Shown here: piece by piece, positions 11,121-24,179 of the stretch
Position numbering within the stretch: position 1 is the first letter of the stretch
Layout: the number at the start of each line of letters is the position of its first letter
Source: Epiperipatus broadwayi
Taxonomy: Eukaryota > Onychophora > Udeonychophora > Euonychophora > Peripatidae
Direction of reading: 5' to 3'
Assembly: GCA_028023455.1 (NCBI GenBank)
Contig: JAQFVV010006222.1
Coordinates: 856,001-920,000 of the forward strand
Length of the DNA: 64,000 nt
The notes under the pieces: generated by a model
Told to the model about the DNA's origin: nothing
What the model saw: only the letters and a program-made list of their open reading frames with translations
Databases searched by the model: none
Program-made: the position numbers and the translations under genes

Positions 11121-12454
11121 TACAATACATTATAAAAACTTAATCACAGTCAACTTTTAAAAAAATAAATCAGTATATTGAAAAAAAGGTAAAAAAAAAT
11201 TTAATGCATTTTGAGTTTGCATATTGTTACAATGTGTACATAGCTGCTCTATATAAACAAATGTGAAAGCTGTAGTGGGCTTTTTGGCATGATATATCAC
11301 TATTTTATCAAGTTTGGTAGCCATTTTTTTGCAATGGCTTAACAATTTGTCAAATAGCATAATACGTTTTGATCATACACTTATATGCTATTTAAATAAA
11401 AATTAAAGACATTAATCTTATTCACTTCATTTGCATTGCGTTTTCATCACACACGATTTATTATTAATTGCATAAAATCATCCTCACCCCCATAATACAA
11501 TTCAAATACTATGGATAGCAGTTTCAATTTGATTGACATTAGCATAATAGATTTTAATCCAAACGTGATTGCCTGAAATTGTAGCTAAAATTTATACTTA
11601 ACACAAATTAAAATTTAATATTGACAGTATATATGACCAAAAATTATTTTTAGTTTTATACAGAATGAAATTTATATTTTTTGTCACGGTACAGCCTTTT
11701 TTTACTTGCGCAATACTATCTCAATTGTTTTGGATATCTGAAAAGAATTACGAGATGATTTAAAATCAAGAAAGTAGAATAAATGTTATTTTTAATTTAC
11801 ATTTGACAATTTTTAATTGTATAAATTTAAAACCGTTGACCCTCTTAGCTCCTTTTTTTTACTGAAACTATTTTAGATTAGCAATGGTAGCACTTTCGAT
11901 TTGTTAAAAAAAAAAAAAAAAGAATTCAAAGTTAATTGACTGAATATTTTAGCTAATAAATGTACAGTACTGTACATTTTTAATTTTATGCTGAAGAATT
12001 TTGCTATTTTTTACAGTACTATGTTGATAGACATTCATGTATTGAATGAATCTTTTTATTTATTTTTTTGCTTTTGTAGTCATTAACAATGAAAACCATT
12101 ACTTTGGATATGTTATTAATGAAGTACTAATTGTCTTGTAAAATTACTGGATGAAAATTATATAAAATACTGCACATTCAGTAATCATATTTTAAGCTTA
12201 TAGTCAAAATAATGCAGCATTATAACGTTGTGTTTCATGAATAAAATATGTTTTACAATTTCAGCATGAAAGTCACTATAGTACGGTATTTTGCTTTTGG
12301 ATGATTTTAATATTTCATGACATCATCAGTGTTACAAAACAACCACCAAAAATTTAAAAGTATATTATTTTTTATGATTGTTATAATGAATAATTAATTG
12401 CAAATCAAAATAGTGGGTACCAATTGATAATGACTGCTATTGTGAATCCTCATA
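11121..12454. other. AT-rich intergenic DNA
   Basis: No supported feature beyond A/T homopolymer runs, for example a long A run near 11907-11921. Confidence 0.6.
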
Positions 12455-13355
12455 TAAAAAAACAAGATTCAGGCTGTATGCTGCCAATCTCACTTCAGTG
12501 TATTGAATAAAGGGCAAGAGTGATTTAAAGTTAACATGGCATGACAATAATATCAACATTAACAAGGGATTTTGGCATACCATCATCAGATTTCCAATGG
12601 TATAAATGGCTGAAGACATGGTGGATGGAGTAGAGTGAAGCCTGTCCATTCAAGTTTGAAGATTTTCTATATTAATATCAATCAAGCACTATATATGTGT
12701 GGGAGATGATGATTGGGATCAACTGATGAATGCTGGTTCAGCACAAAATACATATATTGGAGATTATTTACCTTTATCACATGTTTGATGGCATGTGCAC
12801 CAGTCATATGAGATAGAATGGATAGCTGAAGGAAACTTGAAAGTCTGTGTTCCAATCCCCTATATTACATTTAAACTCAAGGTATATGAATTATGCTTTT
12901 ATTTCAAAATCATTACAGATTCAGCCTATATCCTGCCCATCCCTCTTCAATGTATTTGAACAAACAAGAACCTATATGTGAAGGGTCAGAATGACTTAAG
13001 GTTGACATGGGCATGACAACAATTTCAGCATTAGCAAGGGATTTTGGCTTACAATCAACAGATTTTCAATGATATGGAGAGCTGAGGAGTTGCAGGATGG
13101 GTTAGATTAAAACCTGTCCATTAAAGGTCGAAAATTTGCTATCTTAATACAAACTGAGCACTGATTATATATGTGTGTGTAGGAGATAATGATTTGGACC
13201 AACTGATGAATGCTGTTTCAGCATGAAATATGTACATTGAAGACAATTTATCTTTATATTATATGTGTAGTCATGTGTATCTGTTATATGAGATAGAGTG
13301 GTAAGCTGAAGGGAGCTTGAAAGTCTGTGTTCAAAATCCCTATAATATATATATA
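12455..13355 (-). repeat. R440 repeat, tandem dimer (copies C and D)
   Basis: Two consecutive minus-orientation units of about 445 bp. Unit C is about 12466-12910 and unit D about 12914-13355. Each begins with a GATTCAGSCT-type segment. Then come the ATGRCAACAAT and TTTTGGC...CATCA blocks, the CCTGTCCATT/AAGTTTGAAGATTT block, the GAGATGATGATT/CAACTGATGAATGCTG block, and an end with CTTGAAAGTCTGTGTTC. The head-to-tail junction shows that the unit can exist as a tandem array, unlike a simple hairpin MITE. No coding capacity. Confidence 0.7.
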
Positions 13356-13694
13356 TATATAAATTGATGAAGTATTATACTTAGAAAAGCAAAGTTAAAT
13401 GCTGTCAAATACTTTTAAAAATCAAATCAGTCTAAAAGATCACATGAATGATTAAAATTTTCACCTGAGTAGGTTCATCAGTTATTTATCCTCATCATTT
13501 CAAATGTTCTATTTAAAATCAAACTCTGTATAGATCTACAAACTCATTTTGGTATTGAATATCAAATTAAATTTAAACTAAAATTTGGATATACAAATAC
13601 AATATTAAAATCAAAGAAATAAATAAAAATTATTGATCTTTACACATATACCCAATATTAGCTAAATTTCTAAAAAATGTTTTACAGTTCTTTA

Positions 13695-13756
<62 letters not shown>

Positions 13757-14721
13757 GTGGGGATGGCATAATATAAAAATATTCGGTTGACAACATATAA
13801 TGGAGATTCAAATGTTTGAAGTCTGTTGCTCGCCAGATGTGTGAGAGATGTTCAGCAAATAGGAAGATGCCTCGATTTCTGTGCTAGTGAATGGTTATGA
13901 TACAGTGTAGTTGAGATAAGAATACACTGAAAAAAAAATAGGAAAAATAACTCTGTAGTGCAATAATTATTTTCTTTTCCACAAGGTACTGAAACTGAAT
14001 AAATATCAATCTCTACCATGTGTGAGGGTACTGCAATAGACAAAATATGAGTTGTTGACATCCGGCATGAAGATTAAGGTTTTGATGCCTCAAGTTCTCT
14101 GATGAGTGAGAATTGATTTATCAATGGTGAGAGAGCGATCTCATTTTGAACTAATGAATAACTGAAATATGATTGAATTGAGAGAAGGTATGTACTGATA
14201 CAAACAAAATAAAAAACTTGAATATATATATTCATATATATTTCTGATAATTTTGTCAATATTTTTTTCTACCATATTAATTATTTAATACCGATTATAT
14301 GCGGCACTAAAAAAGTAACATTTTCAGGCATTTAAACATGATATTTTCATTAAAGTACTATAGCATTTTGTTTTGAGCCTTCATAAGCAAAACTTATATA
14401 ATACAGGTTTTTAATACATATATACACACAGATACATGATACAATTTAAGTGAAAAGTAAAAAAAAATTAACAAAAAATAATGCAGTTAGAAAATCAAAT
14501 AAAATAGAATAAATCAGGAGAAAGCAACCAACTTATGAATATGCAATTAAATAAGACCAAGAAATAATCAACTGCTCAAGTGGCAGATAAATTTTTGAAT
14601 ACAATTATATATATATATTTATTATGCATTATAATGAAATGAAAAATAAAATATACTGATATTTATTATAAGTAAACTTAATATACATTTATTTTAATTG
14701 GTTAAGAATGTGTCCTAATAT
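13356..14721. other. AT-rich DNA with a (TA)n microsatellite
   Basis: (TA)n occupies about 13699-13753. The rest is A/T-rich with no supported gene. Short minus-strand frames here show no domain, splice or composition signal. Confidence 0.6.
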
Positions 14722-15123
14722 GTAACTGAAGAGAGGTTTATTCTTTATAATTTAAATATCAAAATAATGCTGAGCACATTCGAGAGTTACACTACTCTCA
14801 TAATCATAGCTGGGTTTAGTTATATGCAGCTGAAAAGAAGTTTATTCTTTGTATTTGAAATATCAAAATAATGCTAGTACTTTTGCAATTTACACTACTC
14901 TCACAATCAAAGCTGGATTCAGTTGTAGAAAAGAAATTTATAGTTTATAACTGAAATATCAAAATAATATTGAGTGTCTTCAAGAGTTACACTATTATCA
15001 TATTCATAGTTGAGTTCAGTTATAACTGAACCCAACAATGATTATGAGAGTAGTGTAACTCGAAAGTGCTCAGTATTATTTTGATATTTCAATTATAAAC
15101 AATAAACTTCTCTTCAGCCACAT
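14722..15123. repeat. Three ~100-bp direct repeats plus one inverted unit
   Basis: Units start at about 14724, 14824 and 14923 and share the order TGAA..GAAGTTTATTCTTT, AATATCAAAATAATG, TTACACTACTCTCA, AATCAAAGCTGG. A fourth unit, 15021-15123, is the reverse complement and meets the third at TTCAGTTATAACTGAA (about 15015-15030). The result is a direct array ending in a hairpin, as in a satellite that has undergone terminal inversion. Confidence 0.75.
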
Positions 15124-15203
15124 ATTATTGCACATCTTAACCCATTACTTGTTGTGAAGTAGAAGTATAAAGAACATATTATTTATTTTAAGTATAAATA
15201 TAT

Positions 15204-15294
15204 GATAACCATATTGAGAAAAGCTTTAGTCAAAAGTCAGCTAAGCACATAAAATAAAACAAACTTTAAAAAAGCTTTTCTCAATACGGATAAC
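15204..15294. repeat. Small hairpin with 24-bp arms
   Basis: CCATATTGAGAAAAGCTTT (15209-15227) is mirrored by AAAGCTTTTCTCAATACGG (15271-15289), with a loop of about 43 bp. This could be a short MITE relic. Confidence 0.55.
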
Positions 15295-17337
15295 TAACAT
15301 TGAATGAATGACTTTTTCTTAAATAAGTTTATTTATATATCTTAATAATGTTGCTTGTTAAATTTCCTATTTTTTATAATATTAGTATTTACATATATAA
15401 TATACACATAAATGTATACAATTTCACATAGTTAAAATGCATTTAAATAACAATTATAGATTTTTAGGCAAGTGCAAAAACAATGACCCTAATATGCATG
15501 AAGTTCTGAATTATACATACACAGTATCTTGTAATATTATATATTATATGCAATCATAACTACTTTATCATCAACAATAATTTTATAACTTGTTACCCTA
15601 CAAAACATTCAGTTCTCTATGAAGAGGCAAAGAGGGGTCTGTATGAAAAAAAAAAAATTACATAAAAGATGATCAGGATGATGTGATTTGGATTCTCATC
15701 GTCAATGAGTCATAACACTGATAAATATCTATAAATATATCTCAATTCATTTGAATGCATAAATATATATTTCCATAAAACATCATTATATCAATACACA
15801 CTACAATATGTAACAAACTAATTATCGTACATCAAACTTCCTCTGCAATGTATGGAAATATATCAATAATACAAACAGTGGGCAATGTATATCATTTTTT
15901 AATATAAGATCAGGAAAAACACACTGATATCTATATTTATTTAGGATAAGAGCAGAAATATGATATCTGCATTTATATTTAATTAAAATAAGAATGGGAA
16001 TATCAGATCTGCATCTATACTGAAAACATAGCAATATAAAACACAATTATCAACAGAATCCTTATTGAAAACTTTCAAAAATTAAAATATTCATGCCTAT
16101 TATTAATATTAAATATATATCGAAAATAGTATTAAATACCCACACATCTCAAGCTCTTCATTTCTATAAATAAACAATAGAAAAACCTATAAATTTGAAT
16201 TATTTAAATTGCAAAAGTACATTATTGTATGATGAATTCCACAGAAGTATAGCAAACATTAAACCTTTAATCATTTAACAAACATAAATGAATTTCAAAA
16301 ATTTATTCAATTTCAGCTCAACCATAATGTTTAATAATCTTAATTGCTTATCCACTCTTGTTTTATTATGAATTTATGTAAGATTGTTGTCATTTAAGTT
16401 AGAATTGTTTATATTATTTTGTCTTGAGTTTTGATAATGTCATAAATTTAACAAACAAATAGTTTATTCTTATAATAGTCTCAACTATTAATAAACCTAT
16501 GTGAAGCCTTCATTATCTCAAAATAAAACTAGTATATTGTTTGAACTTATCAAATTTAAAAGATTAATTATTAACTTATTACTACAAAATATATATCACT
16601 TATATAATACTTTAAAGTGCATAAAATAACAATAACCAATGTATAATACTGTTTGTACTAAAAGTTAATTTGCAATTTAACAATTTATATTAGTTTATGA
16701 AGGACTTAGACACCAATGAATATGTCAATAAATTAAAACAAGTTCATAGTCGGGAATATAATGTATTCTGTAATTATTTGTTTCAGAGTTCAGCTTGCAA
16801 AATATTTTTTACTCAATTCTTTATATATGACATTTAATGTTGACAATCTTTTTGAAATGTAAGCCTTTGTTTTATTTATTAAGTTGTTGTGGAGGGAGGC
16901 AATCCATGATATTTCATTAAACATTTTGAAGATTTCCTGTATGAAGCTGGTTCCTGATTCTATGAAGGATCTTGTAAATTTAGCCTACCATAGATTTTAG
17001 CATTGGTAATGAAGCTGATTTTGTCATAGTTATTTGTTAATACTTAAAATTTTAGATATCATGATTTCAGAATACTGCAGATAATGCACTTCATTCTAAA
17101 AAAATTTAGAACATGCCAAACTATTGAATTCCTCAGAGACACTGCTTTAAATTAACTTCTTTTTAAAATAATATCAATCCTAACACATGGTCAACATGCA
17201 TTCCAAAATTAACAAATATTCTGTATAAGTGTTTTATAAAATTTAAAACATTAATTACACATCATATTAACTTTTTTAATAATTAAACTGGAAATTATTT
17301 TTCAAGATATTAAAAATTATCTAATATAATATTTTAA
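15295..17337. other. AT-rich intergenic DNA
   Basis: Strongly A/T-rich, nearly CpG-free, no supported gene or repeat family member. Confidence 0.6.
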
Positions 17338-18112
17338 AGAATCCTTACAATAACTGAAACACAGGCTTAATATATACCATGTGTCTAAATATGTAATATA
17401 GGGTATATGAGCACAGACTTTCACATGACCCACCACTCTCCACTCTATCTAATAACTCTGATACACTCAAGCACATATATGCTGAAAAGAAAAATAATCA
17501 CCAATATACGTATTTCATGCTAAACCAGCAATCATCAGTTGGTCCAGATTATCATCTCCCACACATATATACTATAAGTGCTCAGATATATATTAAGATA
17601 GACAATCTTCATACTTTAATGGACTGGCTCCAATCTACTACACACTCCAAATCTTCAACTGTCCATCCAATTGAAAATCTGATGATGGAAAGCTCGAAGG
17701 CCATCCTGAGTCCATTAAAGTATGAAGATTGTCTATCTTAATATATATTTGAGCACTTATAGTATATATGTGTGGGAGATGATAATCTGGACCAACTGAT
17801 GATTGCTGGTTTTGCATGAACTACATATATTGGTGATTATTTATCTTTTCAGCATATATGTGCTTGAGTGTATCTGTGTTATTAGATAGAATGGAGAGTG
17901 GTGGGTCATGTGAAAGTCTGTGCTCATATACCCTATATTAGAATCCTTACAATATATAAGTTATTATTAATATATATGTAATATAGGGTATATGAGCACA
18001 GACTTTCAGATGACCCATCACTCTCCACTCTATCTAATATCACTGATACACTCAAGCACATATATGCTGAAAAGATAAATAATCACCAATATACGTATTT
18101 CATGCTAAACCA
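17338..18112 (+). repeat. Duplicated R440 block around the foldback
   Basis: A segment starting AGAATCCTTACAATA and leading into TAATATAGGGTATATGAGCA occurs twice, at 17338 and at 17940, a spacing of about 602 bp. The second copy (17976-18112) runs to CATGCTAAACCA and is then cut off by a short TA run. This indicates tandem duplication of the element together with its flank. The AACACAGGCTTA flank at about 17358 also reappears (reverse complement) beside the copy at 29045-29285, so it belongs to the repeat. Confidence 0.65.
17394..17940. mobile_element. R440 foldback element: 547-bp near-perfect palindrome
   Basis: The left arm (17394-17625) and right arm (17709-17940) are both exactly 232 bp and are reverse complements with about eight mismatches by eye (roughly 96% identity). 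The 83-bp centre (17626-17708) contains the R440 segments seen in other copies (CTCCAATCTACT, CAATTGAAAATCTGATGATGG). Transcribed RNA could fold into one long hairpin. There is no protein. The high arm identity implies a recent origin or gene conversion between the arms. Confidence 0.8.
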
Positions 18113-21100
18113 ATATATATATATAAATAGCAAATATTATACACACATACACATATACTCAACATAGCACATCCTATTTGTTAGTATTATGAGTTATGTT
18201 TTGTAGAACATATATTTTTACTAAGTATTCAATGGCTTTAATTCTTCCCTTGCCCTACGTTGTATTACACGCCACCCCCATCCCCCCATCTCTGCCTGCT
18301 ATAACATAATAAGTGATTATAATCACATGAATATCCACTTCATTATTTATGTATCCTATCATTATTTAATCTTTTTTTCAAGCCACAAGGTTACAAAAAC
18401 TGCAGATTGTGAGAAGACAGATATAGTGAAACAGCTGTACACAAAAGTAGAATCTAGATTTTAAAAAACTGGGAATATTTTTTTTTTTTTAAATTTAAAT
18501 ATATATATGTCAGTATTGTAACATTCATTTATAAAATAGTGATATATATTATTTCTGAATAATGTGTTTTTCAGTTTATAAAATCAACACTTTTTAAAAA
18601 AAAATCTTCCTCCTCATTTTTACTTCACAATTTATCTTTTCTTTCTTTAAACAAAAGGGGGTTGTTTTCAGAATATATATATAGTTATGCGTCATTATAT
18701 TTTCATGAAATTTATTAAAACTTACTATTCTCTTGTATAATAAACTATCAGTAAATTAATTTTTAAAATTACACATAATTCATAGTTTATGTTAGATGCA
18801 GCATTAATTTTTACAATCATACATAATTTATACTTTCCATCCAATTGTATTAATTTAAATATCACAAAAGAAATCCAATTGAAATAAAACATTTTTAATA
18901 TTAAAAATAATAATAAGCTCTGCTTTTGTGTATATGTAAATTATATATAAAATTAAACATTTTAACCACCACCACCTCCCCCCCCCAAATAAAAACCAAC
19001 ATTTCATATTATTAAATTAAATAGGAAACAATATTTGATGTATATTTTAGACTTATACTTTGTTTATAAACTTAAATAGATTTAAATGAAAATCTATTTA
19101 AGCCATTCTGTCTTTTCCAGACTTTATCATGTAGTTGAGTGTTAGTATTCGTTCATTTATAGTTAAGATCTTCAAAGAGCATGTGCAACAGCATAATGCT
19201 GTTTTAAATATTAAGTATATATAGAAAGACATAATTGACGTACATCTTCAATTATGTAAATATATATGGATGTATTCATACAAGAAGTATCACAATGGCA
19301 TAATTCCAACACATCATGCTCATAATCACATATAAATATACTGTGATGTATTCAAATGCATGTCCAGCAGTGAGTTTTTGACATTCTTAATTCTGCCAAT
19401 TAAACTACATTTCCAAGCAAATAATTCTACAATAGATCTCTCACTGAAATTGAATAAAATAAGAGCATAAATCTGAAATAATAATTATCATTATCTACTA
19501 ACCATTACAAAACTATAACTTTTACACTCTAATGTCTTAAAAATAAAAGTCAATATTAACAGTACAATATATTAAATTATATTCATGTATATTACAGCAA
19601 ATAAATTTTATATATTACATTACACTAGGATAAATAAAAATATAGCATATATATATTTAATATATGGATAGAACATTAAAGTTAACGAGATGTTAAAATA
19701 AATTGTATAAAGAGGGTAACAAGTAGTAGATGTTCTCACTTGGCTGCAGTACCATAAATACAGTATTCATTCTTCTTTTCATATTTATTAAGTCACAGTA
19801 ATTATAGTTTTGAAATATTATTTTAGTAGAGTAGGAAGGATAAGCTACAGTGTATGCTACAACAAACCGTTTTTTATAATAAAATCAAGAAACTGTAATG
19901 CTCATAAAGAATATAGATCATACTATTAGTCAAACTACTTACACATGTGTGCATGATATTTTTCCTGCTTTAAACTTAAGCATTAAGAAAGATTGTTTAT
20001 TTTTCATGTGCATAATATTTTTTATGTTAGACTTATGAAAAGTTCAATTATAATTTTTACTCCAAAGATTGCATATGCTTGTTAAATTTAAGTGTATGGT
20101 ATAAAAAAGATAAATAAATAAATTTTAATTATCCTTTTATATTTTTGAATTTATCAAATTATAGTATAATTTTCAAATAAAAACTTTCTATCATTCTGAT
20201 TTATAATAAATACATTAAGATATTTTTGATTTTGAATTACATTTTTTCTATCTAAGTGATTGTATTGGATGGTAATTTTGTTCCAGATTTAAGCTTGGAA
20301 CAGATTTTTCATACATACATATATTTCAATGCATGATGATTGCTAAAGCAAACAAGATTCTAGTGCCTACTTATATTCATTCTAGAAGACACCATTGTAT
20401 TACTGTTATAAATTAGTTTTATACATTTTTAGTTTCTATACATATATATTGTAATGGAAAATATTTAAAATATAAAAACAATGCCAAGGAAGCAAAATAT
20501 TGTCTCATAAATAGCAATATTTCCCTGTTGGACAAGACAAAAATAGAACAGACAATTAACAAAATATTGGATGAAAAGTTGCCTAAACTACAAATGCCCA
20601 CACAGGTTATGAGCAAACTAAAAATGTAATGGATAATAAAATACTGATTATTAACAATAATAAATAATATAGTAAGTGAAAACCAACCAACAACAATATG
20701 TATAAAATTAACTATTCACTGAATAGCTTGTAAATTTGGGTAATCATAAATATAATAAAAAACATCACTGAGCAGGGCTAGCAAACCTGAAAGTGCCTCA
20801 TAGATTTGGATAACCAAATATAATAAAATTATGAATCAAGTACTTTTCTACAATTATGCCAAGCAAAAGAAATATTACAAATAAATAAATTGATCATAAA
20901 AATGTGTGTGATCATTTAGATTTACATCTGTAATGAATTCATAAAATTTGTAAGGGGTCAAGGGATTCATAATAATAATAATATTTTACCTGCTATTGAA
21001 ATATTGTATGAGATATACAATTAAATATTTTAATTGTAAATAAATCATGTAATAAAATAGTTATAATAATTTATGAATAGGTAAATCAAAGTAAGTTAAT

Positions 21101-22439
21101 AATAATATAAATTTATTGAAGTAAACATCAACTCATTAAGATGGCTAAGACAAAGAATATAGTTCTACTTAATCAACTGCAATAATGCACAATCATAATT
21201 AACTTGCCAGAATGCAATTAGTAGACATGATCTATGATTAAAATTATTAATGCATACAGTAAGGGTTTAATTATAAATTCTTTCTCACATAATCAAAAAA
21301 TATATATATAATAAAAAATTAACATTATGTTTTTATATGTATTGAATAATAAGATTGCATTAAATAAGATTATTAATAAAAAAAAATTCTGATAAATATT
21401 TTATTGAGTCAAATTTATCTGGAAATAATTTAGAAGTTTTATTTTTATTTTTAGCATCTGTTACCAAATTCAGCATATATATAACTTCAACTTAGATTCC
21501 ATTATCCTGCCACATCTTTTTTGGCACATCAATGATAATAAACACAAATGTCAGGCTCCATAAACATTTCAATCATTAAATGATATTCAACAATTCTTTT
21601 TGTCAATATTACAATCCATGGTAAATGTGATAGTTTTATAATTTCATGCCAGTTAGCATAACATTTGTTGATATTCATTCTGTTTTAATCATAAAAACAT
21701 CAAATAAAGAGCAATCTGTGTTTTCCATCTCTAAGTGTTTTTTCTGCTCACAGTACATATTTCCTTGCTGTAAGTCCAGAATCTATTTATGCAAAAGAAA
21801 GTATGTATTCTTCTTGCTGAATTTGTTTGTCCCATTGGTAACACAAAAAATAATGATCCTTTTTTTAAAAAAACACTAGCTCATAAATCATTAATTATCT
21901 CTCTTCTAATCTTAATGAGGATTGTTATCATGTATTATAACTTAATAAAAAGATTTTATTTTTAAATTTAATCAACCAGCCACACACATTTATCTCAAAT
22001 TAATAAATCTATAAAGAGAACTATAGATGATAACAAGTTCACATCACATATTCCCATACTTAATAAAAAACAATTCTATACAATTTGCATAACAATATTA
22101 TAACCAGCTAAACATTATATGAGTAGCTCATAGACTCTTCATACCAAATAAACTCATGAATATAGTCATTACTATAAACTAAATATTTACTACAATAGCC
22201 ATAACAATTCATGCATTTGATTGTAGCCTTATCATAAACTACATTCCCCAAATTGCAATCTCACAAATCAAGTGATAAAACCATTCAGATTTTAAAGATT
22301 TTACTTCTAATGATAAAATCTTGCATATATCACCACTATTTAAGCTTGTGATGGAATTACTTTTGAAAGAAACCTGGTCATTTGTTTTATATTGCATCAC
22401 ATCTAAGCTAATATCATAATATGAATGGCCCCACTCTAA
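18113..22439. other. AT-rich, CpG-poor intergenic DNA
   Basis: About 4.3 kb with no supported gene. A C homopolymer (9 C) lies at about 18978-18986, and GC-richer cytosine-rich sequence at 18250-18300. Some 1-kb stretches (for example 20000-21000) contain essentially no CpG. Short open frames of 60-80 codons on both strands lack any coding signal. Confidence 0.6.
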
Positions 22440-23035
22440 GTTTCCAAACTTTGGATCTCTTGAACCTGTCTATACTGTACCTTCTCTAACTCTTTATCAT
22501 TAATTTGTTGATACTTATTTCATTTAGTTTCTATGACTCTACTTTTATCCTGACATTCCAATCTATACTTTTCTGTCTTAGTTTCTATCTTTTGTGTCCA
22601 ATTTCATACTTTTTCTATATTCTTATAACTTACTGATCTCTATTTGCATTTGATTTTGATTTTCTTCCATTTTAATCTCTAATTCTTTAAACTTAACTTT
22701 TATATCATTTATTTGCTCATGTCCCATTCTTATTTTATAAAATTTGTATGCACCTATTCAATTTCTTATCTTAGTATATTCTGGGACTCATATTGACCCT
22801 CTTCAATTTCCATTACTATCATTTTCTGGACTTGCTTCATTTCCATTTAATTTTTGTCACAGTTTTCTTGATTTTCATCAGTCTTATGCATAAGATCTTT
22901 GGATTATTTTTCCTGATTTTCATTGTTCATTAAATTTTTTGATGATCTTTCTTAACTCTTTCCCAACCTTTCTTGATTTTCCTTGACCTTAATATCTGCA
23001 ACATTACCATTATAGATTCAATTTGATCAGTTTTT
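22440..23035 (-). pseudogene. Possible decayed coiled-coil ORF (LINE ORF1-like)
   Basis: The plus strand is markedly pyrimidine-rich. The minus strand reads as lysine/glutamate/glutamine-rich fragments such as IESIMVMLQI, WERVKKDHQ and RIRD-type pieces, in shifting frames with many stops. Such charged heptad-like sequence is typical of coiled-coil ORF1 or Gag N-termini of retroelements. The family cannot be named, and biased composition alone could produce the same look. Confidence 0.3.
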
Positions 23036-24179
23036 GATGTGACAAAAACTTAATTAACTTCTTTCCTCTGTCCTAACTTATATGTATTACTTTATTTTAG
23101 AAAGAAAAGAACATAACTTTATTCCTCAACTCAATATCTTATATCAAATGAAATTAATAATATTTTTTTCTACTATGCTTTACATGGTGAACCCTACAAT
23201 TTAGTTAAATTTCTACCCATTCACATTTCAAAGTATATGAGACTCTTTCAAGATAAAATCATACAATATTATCACTTCTCACCCATGACTGATTTACCTA
23301 TCCACCAAATTATTGTTCTAAACTAACATGTATAAATTTATTTTCTATTTCAACTTACATCATGTATAATATAGAAAAAATTTCATGACCATGCTCAAAA
23401 GAATTTGTATCACACTCTTGCTAATACACAATTGTGAAAACTATAGTTTTGACAGTAACATAATCTTTTGGTATTTTTTAATTTTTTAAATTAATGCAAA
23501 AAGAAAAAATGAGCATTATCTTTTAATTCCATAATACATAACTTTAAATAAATATATATAGTCTAGCAAAATATAATTTTTCATATATTGCCATTTGTAG
23601 GTTACTGACAATATTTAGAATAATAATATCAGTCAAGCATTATTAACAATATTAATATGGAATTGTTTTTTCCTCATTGGTTATAAAACCAATCCTCAGA
23701 CTTTTACATTTGGAACAATCAAGTTTGAAAAATGAAGACCTTTTGGACATCTAAAATATGCAGTAATTACTACATAAATTCGAAAAATTATTTGTACTAT
23801 TCAAAAAACATTAAAATTATATTCTATTATTTTATGCTTTATCTTCTTTTGAAATTGATATCACAAAATAATCTATTAAAAAAATATTTGAAATACCCTT
23901 CCTTTAGATTTTATAAATCTTCAGGATAAAAATACATTTGACCATTTAGAAGATCTTATGGTGAGTGCAGATATAATATATACACCTATCATGTTCATGT
24001 CATGAGGTTTAAAATCAGGATAGATAAGATTTTGAAATATTTTTCATATTCCACCCAGTCTTAGGATTTTACTTGCAGATTATTAGCTATAGCTAAAACT
24101 ACTCATTTAGTTTCAAAACAATTTTATTAATGAATTACATTGTATATTATGTATTAGGTATTTAGGTACATATTGTTTT
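23036..24179. other. AT-rich intergenic DNA
   Basis: No supported gene or repeat. Confidence 0.55.
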
